From: JBBRHQ01 sp963840235
GTDB lineage: Bacteria; Actinomycetota; Thermoleophilia; Solirubrobacterales; 70-9
NCBI GenBank assembly: GCA_963840235.1
Contig: CAWIYC010000002.1
Span: 124,001-188,000, forward strand
DNA length: 64,000 nucleotides
Direction of reading: 5' to 3'
The translations under genes and the position numbers were made by a program. The notes beneath the pieces were generated by a model, which had not been told where the DNA came from, searched no databases, and saw nothing but the letters and a program-made list of their open reading frames with translations. This document shows positions 15,647-24,014 of the stretch, one piece after another. Position 1 is the first letter of the stretch, and each line of letters opens with the position of its first letter.

Positions 15647-16234
15647 TTACGAACTGTGAATGGTCTCCTCCCGCGCCTCGAGCAGCGCGTCGAGCTGCCG
15701 TTGCAGCTCCGCCGCGAACGGGGGTGGCGGGCTCAATGACGCAAGCGCCTGGACGTCACGCTGCCACAGTTCCAGCCGGAGGTCGAGCGGTGCCTTGAAC
15801 CGGCTCGCGGCCGCCTCTCCCTCGGCCTCATAGCGGAGTCGCAGATCGGAGACGTTGGAGAGCTTGTCGGCGGCGTAGACGGCGACTGCGTCGGGCCCGG
15901 CCGAGATCACCCGTTCGCGCAGGGTGTCCTTGCGACGCTCGTAGGGCTCGATGTCGGGGTCGTCGCTGAGGACGTCAACGAGGTCGCCCACCCGCTCCCC
16001 GAAGCGTTCGTGAATCTGCTCCGAGGTGGCTTCCGTGTCCTCGATCAGGTCGTGCAGGAGTGCCGCGGCCAGCACCTCGTCGTCGAAGCCGGCCTCGCGC
16101 AGCAGCGCGGCGACCGCGCGCGGGTGCTCGATGTAGGGACGGCCGCTGTAGTTGCGGATCTGGCCGGAGTGTCCCTCGGCGGCGAACGCCTCGGCCGCGC
16201 CCAACAGCGGCGAGCGAACCGCCGGCTCATCCAT
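15647..16234 (-). CDS. HD-domain (Mesh1-like) small alarmone hydrolase or related phosphohydrolase
   Basis: The 195-residue protein resembles the hydrolase half of RelA/SpoT. The signatures are GRPYIEHPRAVAALL (first metal His), AAALLHDLIEDTEAT (HD pair and Glu-Asp) and AVYAADKLSNVSDL, which corresponds to the K-x-A-D-x-x-x-N element. The synthetase and regulatory domains are absent, as in Mesh1-type small alarmone hydrolases that remove pyrophosphate from (p)ppGpp. Hydrolysis of another nucleotide is possible. ATG 16234 overlaps the end of the upstream crotonase gene by 8 bp, so the two are co-translated. Confidence 0.78.
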   Translation of the reverse strand: MDEPAVRSPLLGAAEAFAAEGHSGQIRNYSGRPYIEHPRAVAALLREAGFDDEVLAAALLHDLIEDTEATSEQIHERFGERVGDLVDVLSDDPDIEPYERRKDTLRERVISAGPDAVAVYAADKLSNVSDLRLRYEAEGEAAASRFKAPLDLRLELWQRDVQALASLSPPPPFAAELQRQLDALLEAREETIHSS

Positions 16235-17102
16235 CGGCGGGGCCACGCGAGAGCCCGGGGGTGACCGAGCCGCCGGTGCGGTCGCGGTCGGGATGGTCGC
16301 GCTCGACGAAACGGCGGATTCCATCAACCATCTCGGGTGAGGTGAGCAGCTTGTTGAAGCACTGGGCCTCGATCCGAAGGCCTTCGTCGAGCGGGCGGCC
16401 GTAGCCCCGGACCGCGGCCTCCTTGTCGGTCCGGATCGCCGGCTGTGGGAGCTGGGACACCTCTTCGGCCAGCTCGAGGGCACGGGCGACGCACTCCCCG
16501 CTCGGCGTCACCTGGTTTACGAGCCCGATGCGCTCGGCCTCGGCGGCCCCGATCACGCGGCCGGTGATGATCAGCTCCATCGCCCGGCCCATGCCGACGA
16601 TCCGCGGCAGTCTCTGCGTCCCGCCGTCGCCGAGGCCGATGTTCCAGCGGCGGCAGGTGACGCCGAAGCTGGCGTGCTCGTCGGCGATGCGGATGTCGGC
16701 GAAGCAGGCCCACTCGAGCCCTCCGGCGTAGGCGACGCCGTTGACGGCGGCGATGATCGGCTTGTAGATGTCGGTCCAGCGCGAGGGCCCGATGATCCCG
16801 TCGCGCTCTCCGCGGTTGTGGGCTTCGACCTCCTCAGGGGTCCAGCGGATCAGCGGCTCCTCGCCGGGGTCGGCACCGCCGAAGCCGGCGGCGGCCGCCT
16901 TCAGGTCGGCGCCGGCGCAGAACGCCGCCTCGCCGGCGCCGGTGATCACGGCGACGCGCGCTTCGTCGTCGTCGCGGAATCGGCCCCAGGCATCGATCAG
17001 CTCGCGCGACGTGACCGGCCCGATCGCGTTCATCCGCTCCGGGCGGTCGATCGTGATCAGGCGGACGTGGCCGCGTTCCTCGTATCGGATCTGCTCGTAC
17101 AA
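16227..17102 (-). CDS. enoyl-CoA hydratase/isomerase family protein
   Basis: The 291-residue protein is a crotonase. RPERMNAIGPVTSRELIDAW is the N-terminal signature, AAFCAGADLKAAAA forms the first oxyanion-hole loop, and the AGGLEWACFADIRIADEHA segment gives the second, with the helix-capping Gly. Members hydrate or isomerise acyl-CoA thioesters. The catalytic glutamates at the usual places are not obvious (LGDGGTQRLPRIVG has D in place of P/E), so the reaction is open. The start is TTG 17102, preceded by TAGGCT with an 8-nt gap. The downstream alarmone-hydrolase-like gene overlaps it by 8 bp. Confidence 0.85.
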   Translation of the reverse strand: MYEQIRYEERGHVRLITIDRPERMNAIGPVTSRELIDAWGRFRDDDEARVAVITGAGEAAFCAGADLKAAAAGFGGADPGEEPLIRWTPEEVEAHNRGERDGIIGPSRWTDIYKPIIAAVNGVAYAGGLEWACFADIRIADEHASFGVTCRRWNIGLGDGGTQRLPRIVGMGRAMELIITGRVIGAAEAERIGLVNQVTPSGECVARALELAEEVSQLPQPAIRTDKEAAVRGYGRPLDEGLRIEAQCFNKLLTSPEMVDGIRRFVERDHPDRDRTGGSVTPGLSRGPADG

Positions 17103-17110
17103 GGGCGGCC

Positions 17111-17116
17111 AGCCTA
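17111..17116 (-). promoter_or_regulatory. -10 hexamer of the crotonase gene (leaderless)
   Basis: TAGGCT on the minus strand ends 8 nt before the TTG at 17102. Confidence 0.58.
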
Positions 17117-17133
17117 CCTTCCCGCCCGACGAT

Positions 17134-18006
17134 TCAGCCGCGCGCGGCCAGCGGCGAGGGCAGGTCTATCTCCGCCCGCTCGGTGGCGATCTCGACTGCG
17201 TTGGGGGCGCCGCCCATCTGTTCCCATCGCTCACGCACCGACCGGCCCATCTGATCGAGGAACTCGTCCGAGTGCAGGGGGTCGTGGTGGAAGAGCAGGG
17301 TGCGATCGGCTTCGACCCGGCGGGCGAAAGCAAGCGCGTGCGACATCGCTGAGTGGCCCCAGCCGACGTGGTCGGGGTACTCGGCGTCGGTGTACTGGCC
17401 ATCGTGGATCAGCATCGTCGCCCCCCTGGCGAGGTCATACCCCGAGAGCCACTCAGGCTCCAGCGTTTCGATGTCTGCCCCCAGCGCCGGCTCGTGGTCG
17501 GGGATATAGGCGAGCGTGGACTCGCCCTCGGCGATGGTGTAGCCGAGGGTGGGGCCGCGGTGCGCGACCGAGGCGGCGCGAATGCGCGCCGGGCCGATCT
17601 CCCACTCGCTGTCGGGGCAGTGGCGGAAGGAGACGTCGCAGGGCAGCTCCCTGACCTCGACCGGGGAGAGCGGGGCTGAGATGTAGCGGGCGATGCGGTC
17701 ACGCAGGGAGGCTTCGGGCGACGCCGGCCCCCAGATCACGATCTCGGTCTGGGGGCGGAAGGCGGGCGCGAAGAAGACCAGGCCCTGGATGTGGTCGAGG
17801 TGGAGGTGGGTGAGAAGAATGTGCAAGCGTGCCGGCTCCTCTGCCAGCGCCAACCCCAGGCTGCGGATCCCGGTGCCGGCGTCGAGCGCCAGCATCGTCC
17901 CGTCGGAGAGGGTGACCTGGACGCACGAGGTGTTGCCGCCGTAGCGGATCGTCTCCGGTCCCGGCGAGGGCACCGAACCGCGCGTGCCCCAGAGCTTGAC
18001 CCTCAC
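17134..18006 (-). CDS. metallo-beta-lactamase fold hydrolase
   Basis: The 290-residue protein starts MRVKLWGTRGSVPSPGPETI, a signature of a widespread MBL subgroup. The metal motif LLTHLHLDHIQGL (HxHxDH) is intact, and later ligands are likely in SVAHRGPTLGY, HDGQYTDAEYPDHVGWGHS and LFHHDPLHSD. This arrangement is close to tRNase Z/PhnP-like and cyclic-nucleotide phosphodiesterase-like enzymes, so a phosphodiester substrate is likely but unproven. GTG 18006 overlaps the stop codon of the upstream PAS gene (GTGA), which couples translation of the sensor-like protein and the hydrolase. Confidence 0.87.
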   Translation of the reverse strand: MRVKLWGTRGSVPSPGPETIRYGGNTSCVQVTLSDGTMLALDAGTGIRSLGLALAEEPARLHILLTHLHLDHIQGLVFFAPAFRPQTEIVIWGPASPEASLRDRIARYISAPLSPVEVRELPCDVSFRHCPDSEWEIGPARIRAASVAHRGPTLGYTIAEGESTLAYIPDHEPALGADIETLEPEWLSGYDLARGATMLIHDGQYTDAEYPDHVGWGHSAMSHALAFARRVEADRTLLFHHDPLHSDEFLDQMGRSVRERWEQMGGAPNAVEIATERAEIDLPSPLAARG

Positions 18007-18413
18007 GCCCCACCGCCGCGACCGTTCGACTCGACCGGCCAGAAGACCGCGATCGCCCCCCGGGAGCCATGGGCAGTGAGGATCGGGAAGGCCGAGGCCT
18101 CGACCGTGTGCCGGACCCCGTCGGCGGAGCGGATGTCGAAGGTCGCGTGCGCCGGCCGTCCGTGGCGCACCGCAACCACCAGCGGCAGCTCGTCGTAGGG
18201 AAGGGGGCTGCCGGCGTCGTCGAAGGGCCCGAACAGGGACCCCCATTCCTCGGGACCGACCTTCCCCATCTCCTCGAAGCGCCGGCCCAGAAGGCTCCCG
18301 GCGGCTTCGTTGTAGAAGATCAGTATTCCCCCCTCGTCGACCAGGAAGGCCGGCGTCGAGAGCGAGGACAAGAGGTTTCGGGCGAGAATCAGCTCGATCG
18401 GCTTCTGCGGCAC
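18003..18413 (-). CDS. single PAS-domain protein
   Basis: The 136-residue protein consists of one PAS domain: ARNLLSSLSTPAFLVDEGGI, then FYNEAAGSLLGRRFEEMG and a terminal ILTAHGSRGAIAVFWPVES strand pair. There is no kinase, cyclase or DNA-binding output domain, so it likely senses a ligand or redox state and acts through a partner. The partner is probably the MBL hydrolase whose start overlaps its stop codon. GTG 18413 is chosen because TAGGGT ends exactly 7 nt upstream; this removes 32 unlike residues from the longer open frame. Confidence 0.78.
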   Translation of the reverse strand: MPQKPIELILARNLLSSLSTPAFLVDEGGILIFYNEAAGSLLGRRFEEMGKVGPEEWGSLFGPFDDAGSPLPYDELPLVVAVRHGRPAHATFDIRSADGVRHTVEASAFPILTAHGSRGAIAVFWPVESNGRGGGA

Positions 18414-18420
18414 GGGGGGA

Positions 18421-18426
18421 ACCCTA
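18421..18426 (-). promoter_or_regulatory. -10 hexamer of the PAS-MBL operon (leaderless)
   Basis: TAGGGT on the minus strand ends 7 nt before the GTG at 18413. Confidence 0.62.
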
Positions 18427-18532
18427 GTTGCTTGTGTTACAGCGGCTCGCCCGCTGCCTCCTGACCAACCATCGGCGGTGAGCGCCGTGCGCTGCGTGAC
18501 ATAGGTCACGCTTCGTCGGGCGCCGTCGGTTC

Positions 18533-20179
18533 CTAGTTCTTCGGGAAGACGTAGGGACCGCAGGGCGAGGCGCCCGGGTTGGCGCCGACGTCGGCGGTGT
18601 CGAGCACCTTGCCGCCCGCGTCGAGGGCCTTCAGCTGCACCTTGAGCTTGTCCTTGGTCACGGTGACCTCGGCGTAGGAGTACTGGTCCATCCCGGCGCA
18701 GGTCATGCCGACGCCAGCCGGTGGAGCGGGCTTGTAGAAGGCGTCGTGCACGAGCCCCGCGTAGGGGCCGCCGACGGCGTCGTCGATCTCGAGCGCGTAG
18801 TTCGCAGTGGCGATCGGCCCGGTTGTGATGTCGGTGATGCCGGAGTCCACCGGGCCACCCGCCTCGAGCGTCTTCAGGCGGGCGTCGTTGACCAGGTTGG
18901 CGTGGTCATCGGTGGTGAGGAAGACGACGTTCTTGACGTTGTTCTTGAGGAATCTCAGCACCTTCTGCCGCTCTGCCTCATAGCCCTCCCAGCGGTCGTA
19001 TGGGAGCGCGTAGAACTGCTGGATCGGGACCTCGTTGAAGATCACCTTGAAGGTCGCCTTGGAGTTCTTGATCGCGTTCTTGAACTTGGCCAGCTGGGCG
19101 CTTCCGAGCATCGTCCGGCTGGGGTCGTTGATCTTCGTCAGGCATGCCGCCGGCGGCGGGGTCGTCAGCTGCGGGATCAGCAGCCCGAAGGCGTTGCGGA
19201 CGCTCTGGGGGGCGGTGGGAGCGAGGTCGGGGCTGCCTCCGTTGTCGCAGGTGCCGTTGTAATCGGCGCTGCGGCTGCGGAACGAGCGCTCGTCGAGGAA
19301 GAAGATCTCGAGGTTCTTGCCCCAGCGATAGCTGCGGTAGATCCCGGTCTTGCTGTTGTAGGTGACGGGGTTGTAGTTGCGGAAGGCCTTCAGCCCGCGC
19401 TTGTAGAGCGTCTTGCCGTTGAGGTTCACGGTGCCGACGCTGAGCGGGAAGGTGTTCTCGAACTTGGAGAAGTCGTTGATGAACTCGTGGTCGTCCCAGT
19501 GGGCGTAGTAGGAAGCGGATCCGCGGGCGTTGACCCAGGGCTTCTGGCCGAGGTTGATCTTGTACTTGCGCCACTTCTTCGGCACCGTCGTCGCCACCTC
19601 CGAGAGCCCGTGGCCGGGGACCTCGGTGTCGGAATAGATGGTGTCGCCCATGAGCACGTTGAAGTCGTTGCTCTCTGCGCGGATCTTGTTCCAGACCTGG
19701 AACTTATTCCAGTAGGGATGTTTCTCCCCGGGCTTCTTCAGCGCGTCCTGGTCGCCCGAGAGGGCGAAGCGGATCGTCTTCGCCTGGCCCGGGGCGGGCG
19801 CTGTCTCGAAGCTCCCGGTCGAGCTGTGGCGGCCCCCGCTCATGCACCAGCGGTAGTGGTACTTGGTTCCCGGCCGCAGTCCGCCGATCCGCTTCTGCAC
19901 GGTCTTGTCGTTGTCGGCCGAGACATTGGCCTTGAGGCGGCCGGGGCCGCGCCTGATGTCGCAGTCACCGAAGCGCTTCCCCCTGGCGACCTGGGCGAGG
20001 GCGGTTCCGGTGCCGTTCGCGCGGGCCCAGAGGATGGCCGAGTTCTGACCGACGTCGGCGGCGACGACGCCGTACTGGAAGCCCTTCTCACCGGCGGACG
20101 CAGCCGGAGCCACGCCGAGGGCCGCCACACCGCAGGTGGCGAGGCCGATCAGGAGGGTGCGGGAACGCCGGGCCGACAT
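18533..20179 (-). CDS. phoD: secreted alkaline phosphatase D family protein
   Basis: The 548-residue protein has a signal peptide (MSARRSRTLLIGLATCGVAA, cleavage near residue 29) that is twin-arginine-like. An N-terminal PhoD domain (YGVVAADVGQNSAILWARAN) is followed by the metallophosphatase core: ALSGDQDALKK, LMGDTIYSD, YAHWDDHEFINDFS and VVFLTTDDHANLV. PhoD enzymes are Ca2+/Fe-dependent phosphodiesterases and monoesterases that release phosphate outside the cell. ATG 20179 is chosen because TAGGAT ends 7 nt upstream; the longer frame would cover that promoter. No Pho box is evident. Confidence 0.9.
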   Translation of the reverse strand: MSARRSRTLLIGLATCGVAALGVAPAASAGEKGFQYGVVAADVGQNSAILWARANGTGTALAQVARGKRFGDCDIRRGPGRLKANVSADNDKTVQKRIGGLRPGTKYHYRWCMSGGRHSSTGSFETAPAPGQAKTIRFALSGDQDALKKPGEKHPYWNKFQVWNKIRAESNDFNVLMGDTIYSDTEVPGHGLSEVATTVPKKWRKYKINLGQKPWVNARGSASYYAHWDDHEFINDFSKFENTFPLSVGTVNLNGKTLYKRGLKAFRNYNPVTYNSKTGIYRSYRWGKNLEIFFLDERSFRSRSADYNGTCDNGGSPDLAPTAPQSVRNAFGLLIPQLTTPPPAACLTKINDPSRTMLGSAQLAKFKNAIKNSKATFKVIFNEVPIQQFYALPYDRWEGYEAERQKVLRFLKNNVKNVVFLTTDDHANLVNDARLKTLEAGGPVDSGITDITTGPIATANYALEIDDAVGGPYAGLVHDAFYKPAPPAGVGMTCAGMDQYSYAEVTVTKDKLKVQLKALDAGGKVLDTADVGANPGASPCGPYVFPKN

Positions 20180-20186
20180 CTCGACA

Positions 20187-20192
20187 ATCCTA
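20187..20192 (-). promoter_or_regulatory. -10 hexamer of phoD (leaderless)
   Basis: TAGGAT on the minus strand ends 7 nt before the ATG at 20179. Confidence 0.62.
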
Positions 20193-20266
20193 AACCCGTC
20201 TGTCAAGTCCGAGTTGCGCCGGCGTTCCCAAACTCGTCCACCAGGCCCGGGTTTCGCCGGCGCACG

Positions 20267-21043
20267 TCAGCCGGCGGCCTCGGCGCTGCGCAGCCCCCCG
20301 CGGGCCCAGAGGGCGAAGACCGCCACCAGCGCGATCGCGATCGCGAAGGCGGGCAAGAGCACCGTCTCCTCGCCCGAGATCAAGCCACGCCCCGCCTCGA
20401 GCAGGAGGGTCGCCGGATTGACCGAGGCGACCGTGTGGATCCAGCCGGAGAGCAGGTCGAGCGGAACGTAGACGGGCGCGAGGAAGAGGACGAGGAAGAC
20501 CGGAAGCTGGATCAGCGGGCCACCCTGGATCGAGCGGACCCTCATCGCCACCCCGCACGCCCAAAGGGTCGCGGCGACGTTGAGGACCATCGCCATCGCG
20601 ACGAGGCCGATGACGTCGACTCCGCCACCGTCCACCTGCATCCCGGCGACGAGCGCGACCCCGACCAGCACCGTCCAGGTGACCAGTGCCCGGACCAGGG
20701 CGGCGAGCGCGTATCCGACGACGATTGCGCCGCGGTTGGGCGCGGCCAGCATGAACCGCCCCGAGAAGCCCGTCTCGAAGTCGCGGGCGATCGCGAAGCC
20801 GGTGAAGACGCCGCCGAAGGCGGCCGACTGAAGCAGCACGAAGACGAACTGGAAGGCCGTGTAGCCGGTGGGGAAATCGAAGTTCGGAACCTTGCTGATC
20901 GTCGAGAGTCCGCCGGCGAATGCAGCGAAGAAGAAGAGGGGGAAGGCGATGGCCGGGACCGCGAACGCGGGGTTGGTGAGGAAGTTGTGGACGCTGCGCC
21001 AGGCGACCGCGAGGGCGACCGATCGGAAGCGGTGCCCGCTCAC
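20267..21043 (-). CDS. ABC-2 type transporter permease (second)
   Basis: The 258-residue protein has six membrane helices of the ABC-2 exporter class. PLFFFAAFAGGLSTISKVPN and the amphipathic GFAIARDFETGFSGRFMLAA (the conserved ETG/R helix) are typical of DrrB-like permeases. It starts at a GTG that overlaps the stop codon of the first permease (GTGA). With its paralogue and the ATPase it forms an exporter for a drug, lipid or polysaccharide; the substrate is unknown. Confidence 0.87.
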   Translation of the reverse strand: MSGHRFRSVALAVAWRSVHNFLTNPAFAVPAIAFPLFFFAAFAGGLSTISKVPNFDFPTGYTAFQFVFVLLQSAAFGGVFTGFAIARDFETGFSGRFMLAAPNRGAIVVGYALAALVRALVTWTVLVGVALVAGMQVDGGGVDVIGLVAMAMVLNVAATLWACGVAMRVRSIQGGPLIQLPVFLVLFLAPVYVPLDLLSGWIHTVASVNPATLLLEAGRGLISGEETVLLPAFAIAIALVAVFALWARGGLRSAEAAG

Positions 21044-21819
21044 GTTCGCACCAGCCTCGTCTTCAGAGAGCCGCTCGCGGCGGCCATCGCGATCACCAGG
21101 ATGGCGATTGCGATACCGAATCCGAGCGCCAGCGCCTCGGGGTTCCATCCGCCGATCAGCAGCGAGCGGATCGCCTCCAGCAGGTAGGAGACCGGGTTGT
21201 AGGTGGCGACCTCGCGGAACCAGTCGGTCTGGATCAGGTTCCGCGGCAGCGCCATCGAGGAGAGGAAGAGAAAGACGAAGAAGACCGGGAAGAGGCTCTG
21301 GACGGCCTCGCCGGAGCCTGTCCGAAGCGCTGCGAAGAGCCCGACCGAGCCGAATCCGACGGTTATCAACATCGAGAGGGCGATGATCGCGGCGACGCCT
21401 GCCACACCGGTCCCGAAGTGGGCGCCGAAGATCAGGCCGACGAGTAGGTAGGTGGCGGCCTGGATCAGGCCAAGAAGCGCCGCTCCGGCGAGCACGCCGC
21501 TGAGCAGCGCGGCGCCGCGCACAGGGGTCAGCGCGAGCCGGTTGAGGAAGCCGGTCTCGATGTCGCGGGCGAGGTTGGTGCCGGAATTGAGCAGCGAGAA
21601 CAGGGCTCCTTGCATGAACGTGACCGCGAGGGCGAAGGTCAGGTAGGAGTCGGTCGGGAAGCCGGGGAGGCGGGTCGCCTTCGAAAGCCCGCTCGAGTTG
21701 ACCGCGAGCAGGAACAGCGGGAAGATCAGCGCCGGGACGATCTGGGCCGGCTGGCGCAGGGTCCGCAGGATCGAGCGGCGGGCCAACTGCCCGATCTGGC
21801 TGCGCAGCGGTGTGTTCAC
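21040..21819 (-). CDS. ABC-2 type transporter permease (first)
   Basis: The 259-residue protein is a paralogue of the next permease, with the same architecture: LIFPLFLLAVNSSGLSKATR, then SGTNLARDIETGFLNRLALT, and a last helix pair ending in SLKTRLV. Starts at GTG 21819, overlapping the ATPase stop codon (GTGA). Two different permeases probably form a heterodimer. All three genes of the operon overlap by 4 bp and are read as one coupled unit. Confidence 0.87.
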   Translation of the reverse strand: MNTPLRSQIGQLARRSILRTLRQPAQIVPALIFPLFLLAVNSSGLSKATRLPGFPTDSYLTFALAVTFMQGALFSLLNSGTNLARDIETGFLNRLALTPVRGAALLSGVLAGAALLGLIQAATYLLVGLIFGAHFGTGVAGVAAIIALSMLITVGFGSVGLFAALRTGSGEAVQSLFPVFFVFLFLSSMALPRNLIQTDWFREVATYNPVSYLLEAIRSLLIGGWNPEALALGFGIAIAILVIAMAAASGSLKTRLVRT

Positions 21820-22817
21820 GCCGGCAGCGGCTCGACCGAGCCGGGCTCCGTCCCCTCGGCGCCTGAGCCCTCGAGCGAGCGGCCGGTCTTGGTGAGGAAG
21901 ACGTCGTCGAGCGAGGGAGCATGGAGTTGCAGGTTCTCGATCGCGATCCCCCCGTCGTCCAGGGCCCGGATGACCTCGGCGAGGTCGGCCTCGCCGCCGC
22001 GGAGGCGGACGGCGACCGCCTTCGGGGCGCCCGCCGCCGGCTCGCCGAAGCGCTCGAGGACGGACGTCATCGCTGGCCGCGCGGCCGGGTCGCTGGGTAT
22101 CGCCTCGACGGTCGGTCGGCCGATCTCGGCCTTGAGCTCGGCCGGTGTGCCCTCGGCGACGATCCGCCCGTGGTCGATGATTCCGACCCGGTCTGCCAGG
22201 GCGTCAGCCTCTTCGAGGTACTGCGTCGTCAGGAAGACGGTGACGCCCTCCTCGGAGGCGAGCCGCGCGACCTCGTCCCAGAGGGCGGTGCGGCTCTGGA
22301 TGTCGAGTCCGGTCGTGGGCTCGTCGAGGAAGAGGATGCGTGGCCGGTGGACGAGCGCCAGAGCCAGGTCGAGGCGGCGCTTCATCCCGCCGGAGTAACC
22401 GCCCACCTTGCGATCGGCGGCCTCGATCAGCCCGACCCGCTCCAGCAGCTCGTCGCCGCGCTGCCGGCGCTCGGCCCTGGGGAGGCCGTGGAGCGCCGTC
22501 TGCAGGCGCATGTGCTCACGGCCGGAGAGGAGAGGGTCGAGGGCTGCCTCCTGCAGGGCGGCGCCGATCGCCTCCCGTACCCGCGGGCCCTCCCGGGCCA
22601 CGTCGTGGCCGGCCACTGTGGCGCTGCCGCCGGTGGGGGGGAGCAAGGTCGTCAGCATCAGCACCGTGGTCGACTTCCCGGCGCCGTTGGGGCCGAGGAA
22701 CCCGTAGATCTCGCCAGGCTCGACCAGCAGATCGATGCCGTTCACGGCCCGCGGTCCGTTCTTGAACTCGCGCACCAGGCCGACGGTCTCGATCCCCTTC
22801 GCCTCGCTTCTCATCAA
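21816..22817 (-). CDS. ABC transporter ATP-binding protein, DrrA-like
   Basis: The protein has 333 residues from TTG 22817, or 332 from ATG 22814. It contains Walker A GPNGAGKST (about 42-50), the ABC signature YSGGMKRR (about 141-148), Walker B RILFLDEPTTGLD and the H-loop region VFLTTQYLEEADALADRVG. The C-terminal domain of about 100 residues (IGRPTVEAIPSDPAARPAM onward) is the DrrA-type extension. It energises the two downstream ABC-2 permeases. TAGTTT (22829-22824) lies 6 nt before the TTG, and an inverted repeat at 22814-22840 suggests control by the divergent MarR. Confidence 0.92.
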   Translation of the reverse strand: MMRSEAKGIETVGLVREFKNGPRAVNGIDLLVEPGEIYGFLGPNGAGKSTTVLMLTTLLPPTGGSATVAGHDVAREGPRVREAIGAALQEAALDPLLSGREHMRLQTALHGLPRAERRQRGDELLERVGLIEAADRKVGGYSGGMKRRLDLALALVHRPRILFLDEPTTGLDIQSRTALWDEVARLASEEGVTVFLTTQYLEEADALADRVGIIDHGRIVAEGTPAELKAEIGRPTVEAIPSDPAARPAMTSVLERFGEPAAGAPKAVAVRLRGGEADLAEVIRALDDGGIAIENLQLHAPSLDDVFLTKTGRSLEGSGAEGTEPGSVEPLPA

Positions 22818-22840
22818 TAGTTGAAACTAGCAAATATTGA
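22814..22840. promoter_or_regulatory. inverted repeat in the marR / ABC exporter divergent promoter
   Basis: TCAATA (22814-22819) and TATTGA (22835-22840) are perfect inverted arms separated by 15 nt. They enclose the minus-strand -10 TAGTTT and its transcription start. This is a likely MarR operator. Confidence 0.5.
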
Positions 22841-22865
22841 CAATGCGAAGTATTATCGGGAGGAG

Positions 22866-23318
22866 ATGGCAGCCGGGGGATCGACACGGAAGGCGGACGC
22901 CGCCCGCGAGGCCTGGGACCTGCTCGCGCGGCTTGTCTACTCGGGCCCGCCGCCGTTTGTAGCGATCGCCCGCGAGTTCGACCTGCGCCCGCCTGCGTTT
23001 GCGATGCTGAAGGCGCTCGACGAGCCACGGACGATGAGTGGGATGGCGGGGATCCTCCATTGCGACAACTCGAGCGTCACCGGCCTCGTCGACGCGATCG
23101 AGGCGAAGGGGCTGGTCGAGAGGCGCCCCGATCCGGCGGACCGTCGCGTCAAGCTGCTCGTCCTCACTGCCGCAGGCCGTCGTGTCCGCGAGCGGATGAT
23201 GGCGGCCGCGGCTGAGCCCCCCGAGTGGTTTCAGGCGCTCTCCGGCGACGACATGAGGGCGCTGACCGACGTGCTCGGTCGCGCGCTCGAGTTGCGCGAG
23301 CCCGGCCGTTCCGGCTGA
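22866..23318 (+). CDS. MarR family transcriptional regulator
   Basis: The 150-residue protein has the MarR winged helix: RTMSGMAGILHCDNSSVTGL (recognition helices, about 57-76), then VERRPDPADRRVKLLVLTAAG (wing, with D-x-R). It is divergent from the ABC exporter operon and is its likely repressor. ATG 22866 is preceded by GGGAGGAG and by TATTAT at 22851-22856. The upstream TTG at 22821 is less likely because it would put the -10 inside the coding region. Confidence 0.9.
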   Translation: MAAGGSTRKADAAREAWDLLARLVYSGPPPFVAIAREFDLRPPAFAMLKALDEPRTMSGMAGILHCDNSSVTGLVDAIEAKGLVERRPDPADRRVKLLVLTAAGRRVRERMMAAAAEPPEWFQALSGDDMRALTDVLGRALELREPGRSG

Positions 23319-23377
23319 GCGCGGATGCCACGAGCGTGCCGGTGCAGTGTGGGCCGTTGCCCTATATCTAGAGTCAG

Positions 23378-24010
23378 ATGAACGAGCCCACACCCACCTA
23401 CCGCCTGGCGATGGGCATCTCCCGCTCACTCGGGCGCTGGGGCCGGCTCCGGGTGGACGGGCTGGATGCGCTTCCGGCGAGCGGTCCGGTGCTCGTGGTC
23501 GGCAACCACGACAGCCACTGGGACCCTGTCCTGATCGGCCTCGCCGCCCGCGGCCGGCGCCAGATCCGGGCGCTGGCGAAGTCGACCCTGTGGAAGACCC
23601 CCGGCCTCGGGCCCGTCCTCGACGGCATGGGCCAGATCCCGATCGACCGAGGCGCCGGGGACGCCGGGGCACTGGAGAGGGCGGTCTCCGAGCTCCGCGC
23701 CGGGGCCTGCATCGGAGTCTTCCCCGAGGGCACGATCTCCCGCGGGGAGCAGCTGCGAGCGCGCAGCGGGGTTGGCCGGCTCGCGACCGCAGTGCCCGAG
23801 GCGAGAATCGTTCTCGTCTCGATCGAGGGCAGCACCGACCTCGTCCACTTTCCCCGGCGACCGCGCATCCGCTCCCGGTTCTTTGAGCCGCGCGGGGGCC
23901 AAGCGGGGCGCGGCGAGGACCCCGGGGCGCTCGCCTCCCGCCTCGTCGAGGAGTTGCGCGAGCTGGTTCCCCCGGTCGCCGCCGGGCGCCGCCGCTCTTG
24001 CGGATCCTGA
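23378..24010 (+). CDS. 1-acyl-sn-glycerol-3-phosphate acyltransferase (PlsC family)
   Basis: The 210-residue protein carries the acyltransferase blocks: VVGNHDSHWDPVLIG (NHx4D, about 42-56), the GMGQIPIDRGAGD loop (about 85-97) and GVFPEGTISRG (about 115-125), the glycerol-phosphate contact. These enzymes transfer acyl chains to lysophosphatidic acid at the membrane, but actinobacterial paralogues often acylate other lipids. It stands alone between two divergent or convergent units. ATG 23378 is 7-9 nt after a TATATCTA stretch that may act as -10. Confidence 0.87.
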   Translation: MNEPTPTYRLAMGISRSLGRWGRLRVDGLDALPASGPVLVVGNHDSHWDPVLIGLAARGRRQIRALAKSTLWKTPGLGPVLDGMGQIPIDRGAGDAGALERAVSELRAGACIGVFPEGTISRGEQLRARSGVGRLATAVPEARIVLVSIEGSTDLVHFPRRPRIRSRFFEPRGGQAGRGEDPGALASRLVEELRELVPPVAAGRRRSCGS

Positions 24011-24014
24011 GGGT

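Noticed and set aside
18746..21187. 813-codon plus-strand frame opposite phoD and the ABC permeases
   Set aside because: It has no recognisable domain and runs antisense to well-supported genes.
20187..22856. TTGACA followed 8 nt later by TAGGAT or TATTAT, at 20192-20206 (minus) and 22837-22856 (plus)
   Set aside because: The 8-nt gap is too short for a normal -35/-10 pair. Two cases may be chance.
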